NCBI GenBank assembly: GCA_033763835.1
Contig: JANRJS010000024.1
Coordinates: 1 to 64,000, forward strand
Reading direction: 5' to 3'
Length of the DNA: 64,000 nt
Source of the DNA: JAPKYZ01 sp033763835
Lineage (GTDB): Bacteria > Acidobacteriota > Terriglobia > Bryobacterales > Bryobacteraceae
Shown: positions 1 to 7,153 of the stretch, piece after piece
Layout of the letters: each line of letters starts with the position of its first letter
Position numbering within the stretch: the first letter of the stretch is position 1
Translations under genes and position numbers: made by a program
The notes under the pieces: model-generated
Told to the model about the DNA's origin: nothing
Database searches by the model: none
The model's input: only the letters and a program-made list of their open reading frames with translations

Positions 1-51
1 GGATCCGGCGAACTCGCGGCGAGTCATGCTCGCGATTGTATAAAGAGAGGA

Positions 52-837
52 ATGTCTTTTCCCATCGAAAACCCGTTCGATCTGTCCGGCCGCGTTGCCG
101 TGGTCGTCGGAGGAACATCCGGCATCGGCAAGACGCTCGCCCTGGGATTCGCGGGCGCCGGAGCCGACGTAGTCGTAACGGGCCGCCGCGAGAATCTGAT
201 CGGCGAAGTGGCCGGCGCCATCGAAGCGAAGGGGCGCCGCACGATGCGCAAGACGTCCGATGCGTCGAGCCGAGCCTCTCTCGACGAGTTTCGCGACGCG
301 GTACTCGCCCATCTAGGCCGCGTCGATATTCTTTTGAACGCCGCCGGGCAAACCTTCCGCAAACCGACGGTACAAGTGACCGACGAGGAATGGTCGCGGC
401 TGCTCGATATCAATCTCACTGGAACTTTGCGCGCCTGCCAAAGCTTCTACGAGCCATTAAAGGCGAGCGGGCAAGGCCGCGTGATCAACATCGCCAGCCT
501 AAGTTCGTTTGTGAGTTTGTTTGAAGTGGCGGCCTACGCGGCTTCGAAATCTGCGGTGCTGTCGTTGACGAAATCGCTCGCCATCGAATGGGCGAAAGAC
601 GGCATCTGCGTCAACGCCATCGCGCCCGGCGTGTTTCGCACGGAGTTGAATTCGAAGCTGCTCGACGGTACCGACCGGGGACGCGAGTTTCTGTTGCGCA
701 CTCCCATGAAGCATTTCGGCAAGACGGAGGAATTGGTGGGCGCGGCGCTGCTGCTCGCCTCCGGCGCGGCGAGCTTTATCACCGGCCAGTGCATCGCGGT
801 GGACGGCGGCTTTTTATGCTCGGGCGTGAACAGCTAA
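52..837 (+). CDS. SDR-family NAD(P)-dependent oxidoreductase
   Basis: A 261-residue classical short-chain dehydrogenase/reductase. The cofactor loop GGTSGIG is at residues 20-26, NAAG at 96-99, a structural Asn at 121, and the catalytic Ser149, Tyr162 and Lys166 (YAASK) are all present. The C-terminal VDGG stretch is typical of gluconate 5-dehydrogenase/3-oxoacyl-reductase-like members. The ATG follows a purine-rich AGAGAGG. The substrate cannot be told from sequence. The 3' end overlaps the next gene by 22 bp, so the two may be cotranscribed with the chromate transporter, although no functional link is obvious. Confidence 0.9.
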   Translation: MSFPIENPFDLSGRVAVVVGGTSGIGKTLALGFAGAGADVVVTGRRENLIGEVAGAIEAKGRRTMRKTSDASSRASLDEFRDAVLAHLGRVDILLNAAGQTFRKPTVQVTDEEWSRLLDINLTGTLRACQSFYEPLKASGQGRVINIASLSSFVSLFEVAAYAASKSAVLSLTKSLAIEWAKDGICVNAIAPGVFRTELNSKLLDGTDRGREFLLRTPMKHFGKTEELVGAALLLASGAASFITGQCIAVDGGFLCSGVNS

Positions 838-1364
838 CCTGGTCTGCCTTCGTCCTCAGCTTCGCCCGCATCTCGAACCTCACCTTCGGCGGCGGCGGGC
901 CGACGGTCGCGGCGTTCCAACGCGAACTCGTCGCCAAGCGCCAATGGCTCTCGCCCGAACAATTCGCGCTCGCCTACGCGCTCTCGCGCATCACGCCGGG
1001 CACGAATCTTTTCGCGTTCTGCACCGCCGTGGGTTCGATGTTGCGTGGACCGTGGGGAGCGATGGTCGCCCTGCTCGCCGCCTCGATTCCCTGCTGCGCG
1101 ATCGTCGCGATCCTCACCGCGGGGTTCGACCGCTGGAGCGCCAACCCTTGGGTGAACGCCGCCATCGGCGGAGCGCTCGCCGCGTCGGTCGGCATTCTGT
1201 TCGCGAGCTTCTGGTCGATCGTCGAGCCCTACTTCACCAAGCGCGCCTGGCCCCGCACCGCTGTAATCGCAGTTGCCGGATTTTTGCTTTCGCTGAAGCT
1301 CTCGCCGGTTCTTGTACTCGCGCTCGCGGGATTTGTGGGTTGGTTTTGGAAGGAACGCGAGTGA
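816..1364 (+). CDS. Chromate transporter, N-terminal-type half (ChrA family)
   Basis: A 182-residue membrane protein of the CHR family. It starts at an ATG inside the SDR gene; the reading frame is open further upstream, but the family similarity begins here. The family signature FGGGGP is near residues 24-29, ITPGTN follows near 58, and the rest is hydrophobic helices. It is half the length of a classical ChrA, and the partner half follows with a 4-bp GTGA overlap, as in the known short-chain CHR gene pairs. The family exports chromate or related anions; the real substrate here is unknown. Confidence 0.85.
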   Translation: MLGREQLTWSAFVLSFARISNLTFGGGGPTVAAFQRELVAKRQWLSPEQFALAYALSRITPGTNLFAFCTAVGSMLRGPWGAMVALLAASIPCCAIVAILTAGFDRWSANPWVNAAIGGALAASVGILFASFWSIVEPYFTKRAWPRTAVIAVAGFLLSLKLSPVLVLALAGFVGWFWKERE

Positions 1365-1876
1365 GTCTCGCCGCCCTCTACTTCCTGCTGCTGAAAGCGA
1401 GCCTGAGTTCGTTCAGCGGGCTCGCTTCGCTGCCGATTCTCCGCGAGGACTTCGTCGTCGAGCGCCAGCTTCTTACGGACCGTCAGTTGAACACCGCGCT
1501 GGTCATTGGCCGGACGACGCCCGGACCGAAAGGACTCTACATCGTCGCTCTCGGCTATTTCGTCGCCGGTTATCCCGGCGCTGTGGTGGCCTGGGCGGCT
1601 GTGATCACGCCGGCGCTTTTGGTGCTGATCTTGTTACGTTGGGCGGCGTCGCGCACACAAGATCCCCGGGCGCAACGAATGCTTCGCGCGATTGTGATCG
1701 CGAGCGCCGGTGTCAGCCTCTCGGCGACGCTTCCTCTCGGAATCGACGCCCTCACATCGCCGCTCGCCTGGGCTATCGCCGCCGGGTCGCTGGTCGTGTT
1801 GCTCCGTACCGAACTCGACACGATTTGGGCGATCGCCGCCGCGGCGCTAGCCGGCCTTGCGGCCCACGCGATCTAG
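1361..1876 (+). CDS. Chromate transporter, C-terminal-type half (ChrA family)
   Basis: A 171-residue membrane protein starting at a GTG that overlaps the stop of the first half (GTGA), so translation is very likely coupled. It repeats the family pattern: a start-proximal F-SGLASLP segment, then RTTPGPKG near residue 50, then about four hydrophobic helices. The two halves probably form the equivalent of one full antiparallel CHR transporter. The stop codon sits in a CTAG palindrome shared with the stop of the convergent small gene. Confidence 0.85.
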   Translation: MSLAALYFLLLKASLSSFSGLASLPILREDFVVERQLLTDRQLNTALVIGRTTPGPKGLYIVALGYFVAGYPGAVVAWAAVITPALLVLILLRWAASRTQDPRAQRMLRAIVIASAGVSLSATLPLGIDALTSPLAWAIAAGSLVVLLRTELDTIWAIAAAALAGLAAHAI

Positions 1877-2070
1877 ATCTCGCCCTTGAGGGCCGCTACG
1901 ATATCCGCGCGAATCTGCGCCGCCATCGCGGGATCGCGCAATTTATCGGGAGTGATGTCTTCGAGATTGCGCCGCGCAGCGGCGGGCGGCGTGAGTTCTT
2001 GGGCGATCAGCGCCTTCTGGGCGTCGCTCAGGCCGGCGATCATTTCGCGAATTTTCGTCTGCGTGTCCAT
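1873..2070 (-). CDS. Small hypothetical protein (65 aa)
   Basis: A predicted helical, charged protein of 65 residues, not recognised. The ATG is preceded by a good GGAG Shine-Dalgarno sequence 7 nt upstream. It lies 11 bp downstream of the coiled-coil gene on the same strand and ends in a 4-bp convergent overlap with the chromate transporter. The repeated Ala/Ile/Asp pattern and lack of any signal sequence suggest a cytoplasmic protein. The function is unknown. Confidence 0.6.
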   Translation of the reverse strand: MDTQTKIREMIAGLSDAQKALIAQELTPPAAARRNLEDITPDKLRDPAMAAQIRADIVAALKGEI

Positions 2071-2081
2071 GTTCGTCTCCG

Positions 2082-2738
2082 TTAGATCGAGTGCAACCGG
2101 TCGAGTTCGCGGAGCGTTTTCTCGTGTTTCGCTTCGCGCTCCGACGCCCAGCGGCGATGAGTGTCCGCTTGCGTTTCGAGTTCCTCCGCGTGCGCGATCA
2201 AGGCCCCGGAAAGCGTCTGCGCGGGGTCGAATTCGATGTGTCCCTCGAACTCCGCGGCTTCCGCCATCAATTCCGCCGTGCGCGCAATCCGCCGTTGCGC
2301 TTCGGCCCGCAAAGCCGACGCTTTAGCTAATAGATGTAGTGCCGACGCCCGCAAGGCTTCGATTCCGGCGGCCGGCATCAGGCGCTCGATCAATCGCCGG
2401 TTGGCGCGGGTCAGCAAGCGATGCTCGGCTTCGAGCCGCATGAGCGAGTCGAGCGACCGTGCGTCGAATTCCGCGCCCGTAGCCCACGCGAGTTCCCCCT
2501 CTTCCGACTGCGATGCGATGGCCGCCGTCACCTCGGCGATCCGCTTCATCAACCGCGTTTGCGACTGCCGGTAGACTTCCTCTTCCCTCTTGCGGGTTTC
2601 CTCTTCGCGCGCGCGCTCGGCGACCGTTGGATCGCCGCTCAATCGTGAGAAAATTTCCGCCGCCTGCGCTTGAATCGCCGCGCTTCGCGCCGCGAGCGTC
2701 CCGTGCACTTCGATGCTGACGTGTTTCTGTGGAGGCAT
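2082..2738 (-). CDS. Predicted coiled-coil protein, function unknown
   Basis: About 218 residues dominated by Ala, Glu and Arg, with long predicted helices (for example the AREEETRKREEE region and the C-terminal REAKHEKTLREL region), which suggests a coiled coil. No signal peptide or membrane segment is seen. I place the start at the ATG at 2738; the frame stays open to a TTG at 2792, and neither start has a clear ribosome-binding site. It lies about 100 bp downstream of infC on the same strand, in the place normally held by rpmI-rplT. Confidence 0.5.
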   Translation of the reverse strand: MPPQKHVSIEVHGTLAARSAAIQAQAAEIFSRLSGDPTVAERAREEETRKREEEVYRQSQTRLMKRIAEVTAAIASQSEEGELAWATGAEFDARSLDSLMRLEAEHRLLTRANRRLIERLMPAAGIEALRASALHLLAKASALRAEAQRRIARTAELMAEAAEFEGHIEFDPAQTLSGALIAHAEELETQADTHRRWASEREAKHEKTLRELDRLHSI

Positions 2739-2834
2739 CCGCGCACGAGTTTCGGCATAGACGCTCGCGCACGAACGCCGTATTCCCGGCAAGCGCTTCG
2801 GAACAAACGGGAAGTTTTTTGGTGAAACGAGTGA

Positions 2835-3446
2835 CTACGAGGCCGGAGCCGGGGGCGCGGCGGGCGGCGGCGCTTTCGGCTTTTCCTTCGGCGGGGTCTG
2901 CGCCTTCACCGGGCTGATGATGACGTGCGCGTTGCGGCCTTCGAGCTTTGGTTGGCCTTCTACCGTGCCCACTTCTTTCAGATCCTCGGAAAACCGCATC
3001 AGCAGCTTTTTGCCCAGATCGACGTGCGCGATCTCGCGTCCTCGGAACTGCACCACCGCTTTCACCCGATTACCTTCTTTCAGGAACCGGATCGCGTGAT
3101 TCTTCTTGAAGTCGTAATCGTGATCGTCGGTGTTAGGCCGGAATTTCAGCTCTTTCACCTGAATCACGTGCTGTTTTTTCTTGGCTTCGTTCTGTTTTTT
3201 CTTGTTCTCGTACTGCCACTGGCCGTAGTCCATCGCCTTGGCGACGGGCGGCTCCGCCGTGGGCGAGACGCAGATCAGATCGAGCCCCATTTCCTGCGCG
3301 CGGCGAATCGCGTCGCGCGTATCCATCACGGCTACCGTGCCGTCGGGGAACACCGCCCGCACTTCGCGGGCGCGGATCGCTTCGTTGACGTTTTCTCGAA
3401 TGCGGGGACGAGGCCCGCGAGGAGGATAATTCCGGGGAGGATACAT
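2835..3446 (-). CDS. infC: Translation initiation factor IF-3
   Basis: A 203-residue IF-3 that binds the 30S subunit and checks initiator tRNA and start codon. The N-terminal domain (residues about 14-85, with the typical RENVNEAIRA opening and KAMDYGQWQYE end) and the C-terminal domain (about 90-180, with KELKFRPNTDDHDYDFK) are complete. A Pro/Ala/Lys-rich tail of about 25 residues follows. It uses an ordinary ATG and not the rare AUU start known in enterobacteria. The usual partners rpmI and rplT are not downstream. Confidence 0.96.
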   Translation of the reverse strand: MYPPRNYPPRGPRPRIRENVNEAIRAREVRAVFPDGTVAVMDTRDAIRRAQEMGLDLICVSPTAEPPVAKAMDYGQWQYENKKKQNEAKKKQHVIQVKELKFRPNTDDHDYDFKKNHAIRFLKEGNRVKAVVQFRGREIAHVDLGKKLLMRFSEDLKEVGTVEGQPKLEGRNAHVIISPVKAQTPPKEKPKAPPPAAPPAPAS

Positions 3447-3535
3447 GCGCTAGAAGCGGACCAAACGGCGCGTCCAGCGGACGAAAACAAGCACCATACC
3501 GCGATCCTAACAGATTTTCCGCAACATGGCTTGGG

Positions 3536-4483
3536 TCACTGACGATGTTCTTCCGGCTCAGGATCGGTGAATCGTATGACCGCTTCGAAAGCATGGTACA
3601 GCGATTCTTCGACCGGTGTCCGCGGTCGAGGTAAGGTCCACTCTTTGGAAGCGACTGGTTTCCCTAGAACCGCCCGTAGTTCGACTGCGAGCGGAGATAG
3701 CCGGTCGAGCAGGTCCTTGGAAATCAGTTCGGCCACGGCACGCTCGAAGTGTCGGAGCGCCAATTTTCGAGTTGTCGATCCCGACAGGGCCGGTCCAAAA
3801 GTAACCGTTTCTTGTTCGAACCAAGTCTCGTTTGCGAAGTGCGAAATCTGGTCTTGCACCGCAGATGGAGTTTCCGCGGGAACCCCGAATCGAATCGCAT
3901 ACGCCGAAACGCGCGGGCGAACCAAACCGGGGAGATAGTCCGACCGCAAAACGAATCCCGTTACGCATGCGCCTGGAACCAGTTGCGATGAACTGGGATC
4001 GGCCATCCAACCGACCGAACGGAGCGGCGGGTAGGGCCGACGTCGAACATCTTCTTCCGTTCCTATGGAAAGCTCCTCTGAGCAGGGGCCTCGCCATGGA
4101 GTGCCGGAATCCCTGTGCTCGAAACAACTATGCGTTTTGCCGACCGGCGGCGTAAATCCGATCACCTCGATAGGATCTCGCGCCCGTTTTTCGTTACATA
4201 CCTGATAGTGGTACGCGAATCGCCGCTGCTGTCCTGGAAGGGGCTTAATCGACTTCAGTTGAATAGACGGGTGTTGTCCGTTGAATAAACGCACCTCCCT
4301 GTAAGTAAAGGAGTCGTCGGCTTCGGGAATTCGGACCACCAACGCCGAACGGTCTCGATTCATAAATACGTACTCTTTCGAACCGCTTGGCCGTTGTGGG
4401 CGATAACGTTCGTCCCAAAGCGGAGGGTCTTTGGGTCCGAGATCCTGGACTACTAGAAACGTAAGCGCCTGAATCGCGAGCAT
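3536..4483 (-). CDS. Unknown protein of the accessory cassette, possibly exported
   Basis: About 315 residues from an ATG at 4483, which lies one base after the stop of the metallopeptidase gene (TGA-T-ATG); the frame is open to 4582. A short hydrophobic stretch at the N-terminus (MLAIQALTFLVVQ) could be a weak signal sequence. The body resembles, by eye and only weakly, the first protein of the cassette (5297-6184): both have a Y-x-Y-rich strand, then a PG-containing strand, then a helix-rich C-terminal third. Cysteines are present (CNE, CFEH, GPCSEE, GACVTG). GC is lower than in neighbouring housekeeping genes. The function is not recognised. Confidence 0.55.
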   Translation of the reverse strand: MLAIQALTFLVVQDLGPKDPPLWDERYRPQRPSGSKEYVFMNRDRSALVVRIPEADDSFTYREVRLFNGQHPSIQLKSIKPLPGQQRRFAYHYQVCNEKRARDPIEVIGFTPPVGKTHSCFEHRDSGTPWRGPCSEELSIGTEEDVRRRPYPPLRSVGWMADPSSSQLVPGACVTGFVLRSDYLPGLVRPRVSAYAIRFGVPAETPSAVQDQISHFANETWFEQETVTFGPALSGSTTRKLALRHFERAVAELISKDLLDRLSPLAVELRAVLGKPVASKEWTLPRPRTPVEESLYHAFEAVIRFTDPEPEEHRQ

Positions 4484-4484
4484 A

Positions 4485-5300
4485 TCAATGGGGATAAGTT
4501 GTTGGATTCGCCCAGTTACAGTGGGCGTGATTGGCGTGCGGGACGTTCCAGTGGGCCCCTCGCGCGACGCAGGCCTGGACAAATTGGGCCACGTTCACTT
4601 GCTCCGCTACCGGGCATTGACTGCTAGTTGGGCCGGCAATGTCCGCCGCGGTGCCGCGGTCGTGGCTGACGTGCGGGTTCCTCCAGGGCTTCCCCTCGAG
4701 TGCTTCAATGTCGAACTTGCCGCCCCAGGGAAGTGCCATGTCGTTCGTACACACTCTCGTTTGGTTCGGGTGCGCCCCCAAATAATCGAGCGTCGAATAG
4801 TAGATACCGTAAGCCGCGTCCAAGCGCATGTAGCGGTTATAGTCGGTAGTTCCGTGCCCCGTATTCTTTCCGGTGTCGGTACCTCCGATCTTGCGCCAAA
4901 TTGACTCGTGGTGGTTATAGAACAAATCTGGGTAGCCAACCCGATGTTGGAAGGTGGTGTGGAGCACGCCACCGCCTGGCGCGATACATCGGGACAAAAG
5001 AGCCTCGTGTTGTCCTATTAAGGTTGTTCGCATGGTGTAAGCGAACGCACCTTGCGCGTTGGCATAGCCGTACAAGGGAGAAACTGTGCTGATCGGGTGC
5101 GTCGGGTCGTCGTGCAAGTGCGCGTTCGTAAACAAGTAAGTAGCTGGGGTGAGCTCAATCCAAGCATAGGGTATTCCATGCCCGTTCTGATCTAAGCACA
5201 CGATCGACTCGTTAAACGTTCCTAAGGGCGGGTAAAAAGGTTGCGCGAAAGCCGCCGCAGAGGGAATCAGAGCGATACGAACGATCCGCCAGACGCTCAT
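4485..5300 (-). CDS. Exported LAS/MepA-like zinc metallopeptidase (putative)
   Basis: A 271-residue protein with an N-terminal signal sequence (cleavage likely after AFA at about 19). Residues 25-105 look like a small beta-sandwich domain (NAQGAFAYT resembles carboxypeptidase-regulatory or Cna-B strands). The C-terminal part carries SHDRGTAAD (His213, Asp220) and HANHAH (His255, His258, His260). The H-x6-D and H-x2-H-x-H spacings are those of E. coli MepA (His113/Asp120, His206/209/211) and related M15/LAS enzymes that cut cross-links in peptidoglycan. The start has a strong GAGGAGGTG ribosome-binding site. The peptidase assignment is inferred from the zinc-site pattern; the substrate is unknown. 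Confidence 0.65.
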   Translation of the reverse strand: MSVWRIVRIALIPSAAAFAQPFYPPLGTFNESIVCLDQNGHGIPYAWIELTPATYLFTNAHLHDDPTHPISTVSPLYGYANAQGAFAYTMRTTLIGQHEALLSRCIAPGGGVLHTTFQHRVGYPDLFYNHHESIWRKIGGTDTGKNTGHGTTDYNRYMRLDAAYGIYYSTLDYLGAHPNQTRVCTNDMALPWGGKFDIEALEGKPWRNPHVSHDRGTAADIAGPTSSQCPVAEQVNVAQFVQACVARGAHWNVPHANHAHCNWANPTTYPH

Positions 5301-6184
5301 TTCGCACCTCCTCGAAAAGCGCTCACGACTTGGTTCGCGATGCGCCGCTCTAGCGTCGTAACCGGTTGCAGCGCTTGAATTTCCGTCAACCCCGCCACTC
5401 CGGATTCCACCGTTACGCCCAGTGAAGACAATAACCGGCGGACATAAAGCGAATCGGCTCCAAGAACGCCGCGATGGACGAGTGACGAGACACCGTAGTG
5501 CAGATTTGCGGCGATTTCTCGATCCCCCGCCGTCTTCGTGAATAAGGGCGCGACGACGACCGCGCGGAGCGCCGTTCCGCTTTCCTCCAAAAACCGCTGG
5601 ACCTTTTCGCTCTCCATGTCCGCGGAATCCAACATGACCCCGGCTAACGAAACCTCCAAAAACCCCGGTCGCCGATCAGATTCAATTCGAATCGTCGGCG
5701 CTTGCTGCGGAATCCCGGACCTTCGGAAGGCCAGGCGCTGCAATCGGCCTAGATGGACCATGCTGAACGAATCGGGCAGGTCGGTGTCCGAAATCGCCGT
5801 CCGCCACGTTCGGGCTTCGACAAGTCTCGATGCGTCGCTGCCTGGCAGATAAAGGACCAAGTTCACGCCGCCTCTCCCCGGATCGCGATCCGTTACGGTG
5901 TACGTGTACGAGTAGGATGTGCCTCCATCGGAGCGGCGGATCGAAGAGACATCGGAGTCCAAGTCGGATCGAGGCGCTACTGGTAGCCGGATTCGCCTAA
6001 CAAGTCCTTCGGCGGTTCTCGTGGATAACGTTCCTGTACTAGGCTCGAAGTAAGTCGTACCCGCCGCCATGGATCTATCGTCGGCGGGCGCTATCGGGAA
6101 TGGCATGCGAACTACTGCGCTCGGTGTCTCTGCGAATAAAGAAAAGGTGAGCGTGAAACAAGCGCTTAAACGAATACAGAGCAT
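5297..6184 (-). CDS. Exported protein of unknown function, first gene of the cassette
   Basis: 295 residues with a signal peptide (MLCIRLSACFTLTFSLFAET). The mature part is beta-rich in its first half (SYSYTYTVTD) and helical in its last third. The ATG is preceded by AAAGGAGGAATT, an excellent ribosome-binding site, so this is probably the lead gene of the exported trio. Its stop overlaps the start of the metallopeptidase gene (ATGA). It has weak similarity by eye to the third gene (3536-4483), which suggests an ancient duplication around the peptidase. I do not recognise the family. Confidence 0.65.
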   Translation of the reverse strand: MLCIRLSACFTLTFSLFAETPSAVVRMPFPIAPADDRSMAAGTTYFEPSTGTLSTRTAEGLVRRIRLPVAPRSDLDSDVSSIRRSDGGTSYSYTYTVTDRDPGRGGVNLVLYLPGSDASRLVEARTWRTAISDTDLPDSFSMVHLGRLQRLAFRRSGIPQQAPTIRIESDRRPGFLEVSLAGVMLDSADMESEKVQRFLEESGTALRAVVVAPLFTKTAGDREIAANLHYGVSSLVHRGVLGADSLYVRRLLSSLGVTVESGVAGLTEIQALQPVTTLERRIANQVVSAFRGGAK

Positions 6185-6257
6185 TCGTTAATTCCTCCTT
6201 TCCACATAATTTCCCGAGAATCTCCCGCGGTAAAGTATCGATTGCGGCTAATAAATG

Positions 6258-6629
6258 TCATAAATCAGCGTCCGATTCCGCGAAAAGTGCGGTCCATTTA
6301 TTCCGGTATTGGCGAATACGAATGGCAAAGTAAGCCATGAAATCCCGAGAAAGATTCGCCGTGCCTCCATACCCGCACTGCCGCGCGACTTCCTTCACCG
6401 GGACGCTTGGCGACCTCAGCAGCCTCGCGGCTCGTCGCATACGGAGGTGGCGCACGAAGAAACGCCAGTTGAAACCGGTCCATTGGAGAAGCAAATGACG
6501 GAATCGGTCCGGTGACACTCCAAGTTTCGAGGATGCGTCACTTAAGGTCAGTTGGAACCCCGTTGTGCATAAATGTTTTTCGACCGACAACGCGTAAGGC
6601 GCTCTAGGGTCCGCGCTCACGGACTCCAT
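6258..6629 (-). CDS. AraC-family DNA-binding domain protein (short)
   Basis: About 123 residues, essentially just the two helix-turn-helix AraC domain: the first HTH near LGVSPDRFRHLLLQ and the second near VPVKEVARQCGYGGTANLSRDF. There is no sensor domain, unless it lies in the separate upstream ORF. The ATG at 6629 overlaps the stop of that ORF (TGATG). The frame is also open to a TTG at 6764, so a longer start is possible. It lies 73 bp upstream of the exported cassette on the same strand and is the obvious candidate regulator of it. Confidence 0.65.
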   Translation of the reverse strand: MESVSADPRAPYALSVEKHLCTTGFQLTLSDASSKLGVSPDRFRHLLLQWTGFNWRFFVRHLRMRRAARLLRSPSVPVKEVARQCGYGGTANLSRDFMAYFAIRIRQYRNKWTALFAESDADL

Positions 6630-6871
6630 CACCTTACCGACGATGGAGAAGTCGGTTTTAACTCCGGTGGGCACGCAGCGCCTAGCGAGACGGTTGCTTC
6701 CAACCATTGCGCCCGTTCGGCGCTGGCGAACTCGAACTGACGACGAAGAGGTAAAGCCAACCAATGAGCTATCTTTACGGGGTTTTCGAAGTCCCAGCCC
6801 GCCAATCTTGTACGTGGGTCGTCCGAAGGCTCGCCGGATGTTTCCTGCTTCTCGCTTAATGGATCATTCAT
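6629..6871 (-). CDS. Small ORF coupled to the AraC-type gene (80 aa, hypothetical)
   Basis: An 80-residue ORF with an ATG start and an acidic, Ser/Glu-rich N-terminus, then a helical stretch (IAHWLALPLRRQFEFASAER). Its TGA overlaps the ATG of the AraC-domain gene by one base, which supports translation coupling, but no ribosome-binding site precedes its start. It may be the N-terminal part of the regulator encoded separately, or a chance ORF. Low confidence. Confidence 0.35.
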   Translation of the reverse strand: MNDPLSEKQETSGEPSDDPRTRLAGWDFENPVKIAHWLALPLRRQFEFASAERAQWLEATVSLGAACPPELKPTSPSSVR

Positions 6872-6944
6872 CGTTATGGTGCGTCATACGCAGCGGACTC
6901 CCCGCAGTTAGATAGGCGCAAAGTAAGCGACCGTTTACCTCTGG

Positions 6945-6972
6945 TTTGTCGGCAAACTGGCCTTGCTACACT
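6945..6972 (+). promoter_or_regulatory. Possible promoter for Trm112 and the downstream run
   Basis: TTTGTC at 6945-6950, a 16-bp spacer, then TACACT at 6967-6972 preceded by TGC (extended -10 form). The predicted transcript would begin only a few bases before the ATG at 6983, where no Shine-Dalgarno is visible, so a leaderless start is possible. This is a by-eye match only. Confidence 0.3.
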
Positions 6973-6982
6973 TACGTCGTTC

Positions 6983-7153
6983 ATGGCCATCAGCAAAGAG
7001 TTGCTCGATATCCTGGTCTGCCCGTTCTGTAAAGGCGACCTCGAACTTCGCGCCGAGCCCCCTAGTCTCAAGTGCGTCGCCTGCAAGCGGTCGTATCCGA
7101 TCCGCGACGACATTCCGGTGATGCTGATTGACGAAGCTACCGTCGAACAGTAG
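6983..7153 (+). CDS. Trm112-family small zinc-ribbon protein (UPF0434/YcaR type)
   Basis: 56 residues: four cysteines in two CxxC pairs (Cys13/16 and Cys31/34) form a zinc ribbon, followed by the family ending YPIRDDIPVMLIDEA. Eukaryotic Trm112 activates methyltransferases; bacterial YcaR-type members often sit beside lipid A or cell-envelope genes, as here next to a GT9 transferase and an MsbA-like exporter. The exact role is not known. It overlaps the next gene by up to 26 bp. It is too short for many ORF callers. Confidence 0.85.
   Translation: MAISKELLDILVCPFCKGDLELRAEPPSLKCVACKRSYPIRDDIPVMLIDEATVEQ

Noticed and set aside
1..51. Possible gene end or promoter at the left edge
   Set aside because: Too short; only the purine-rich ribosome-binding site of the first gene can be supported.
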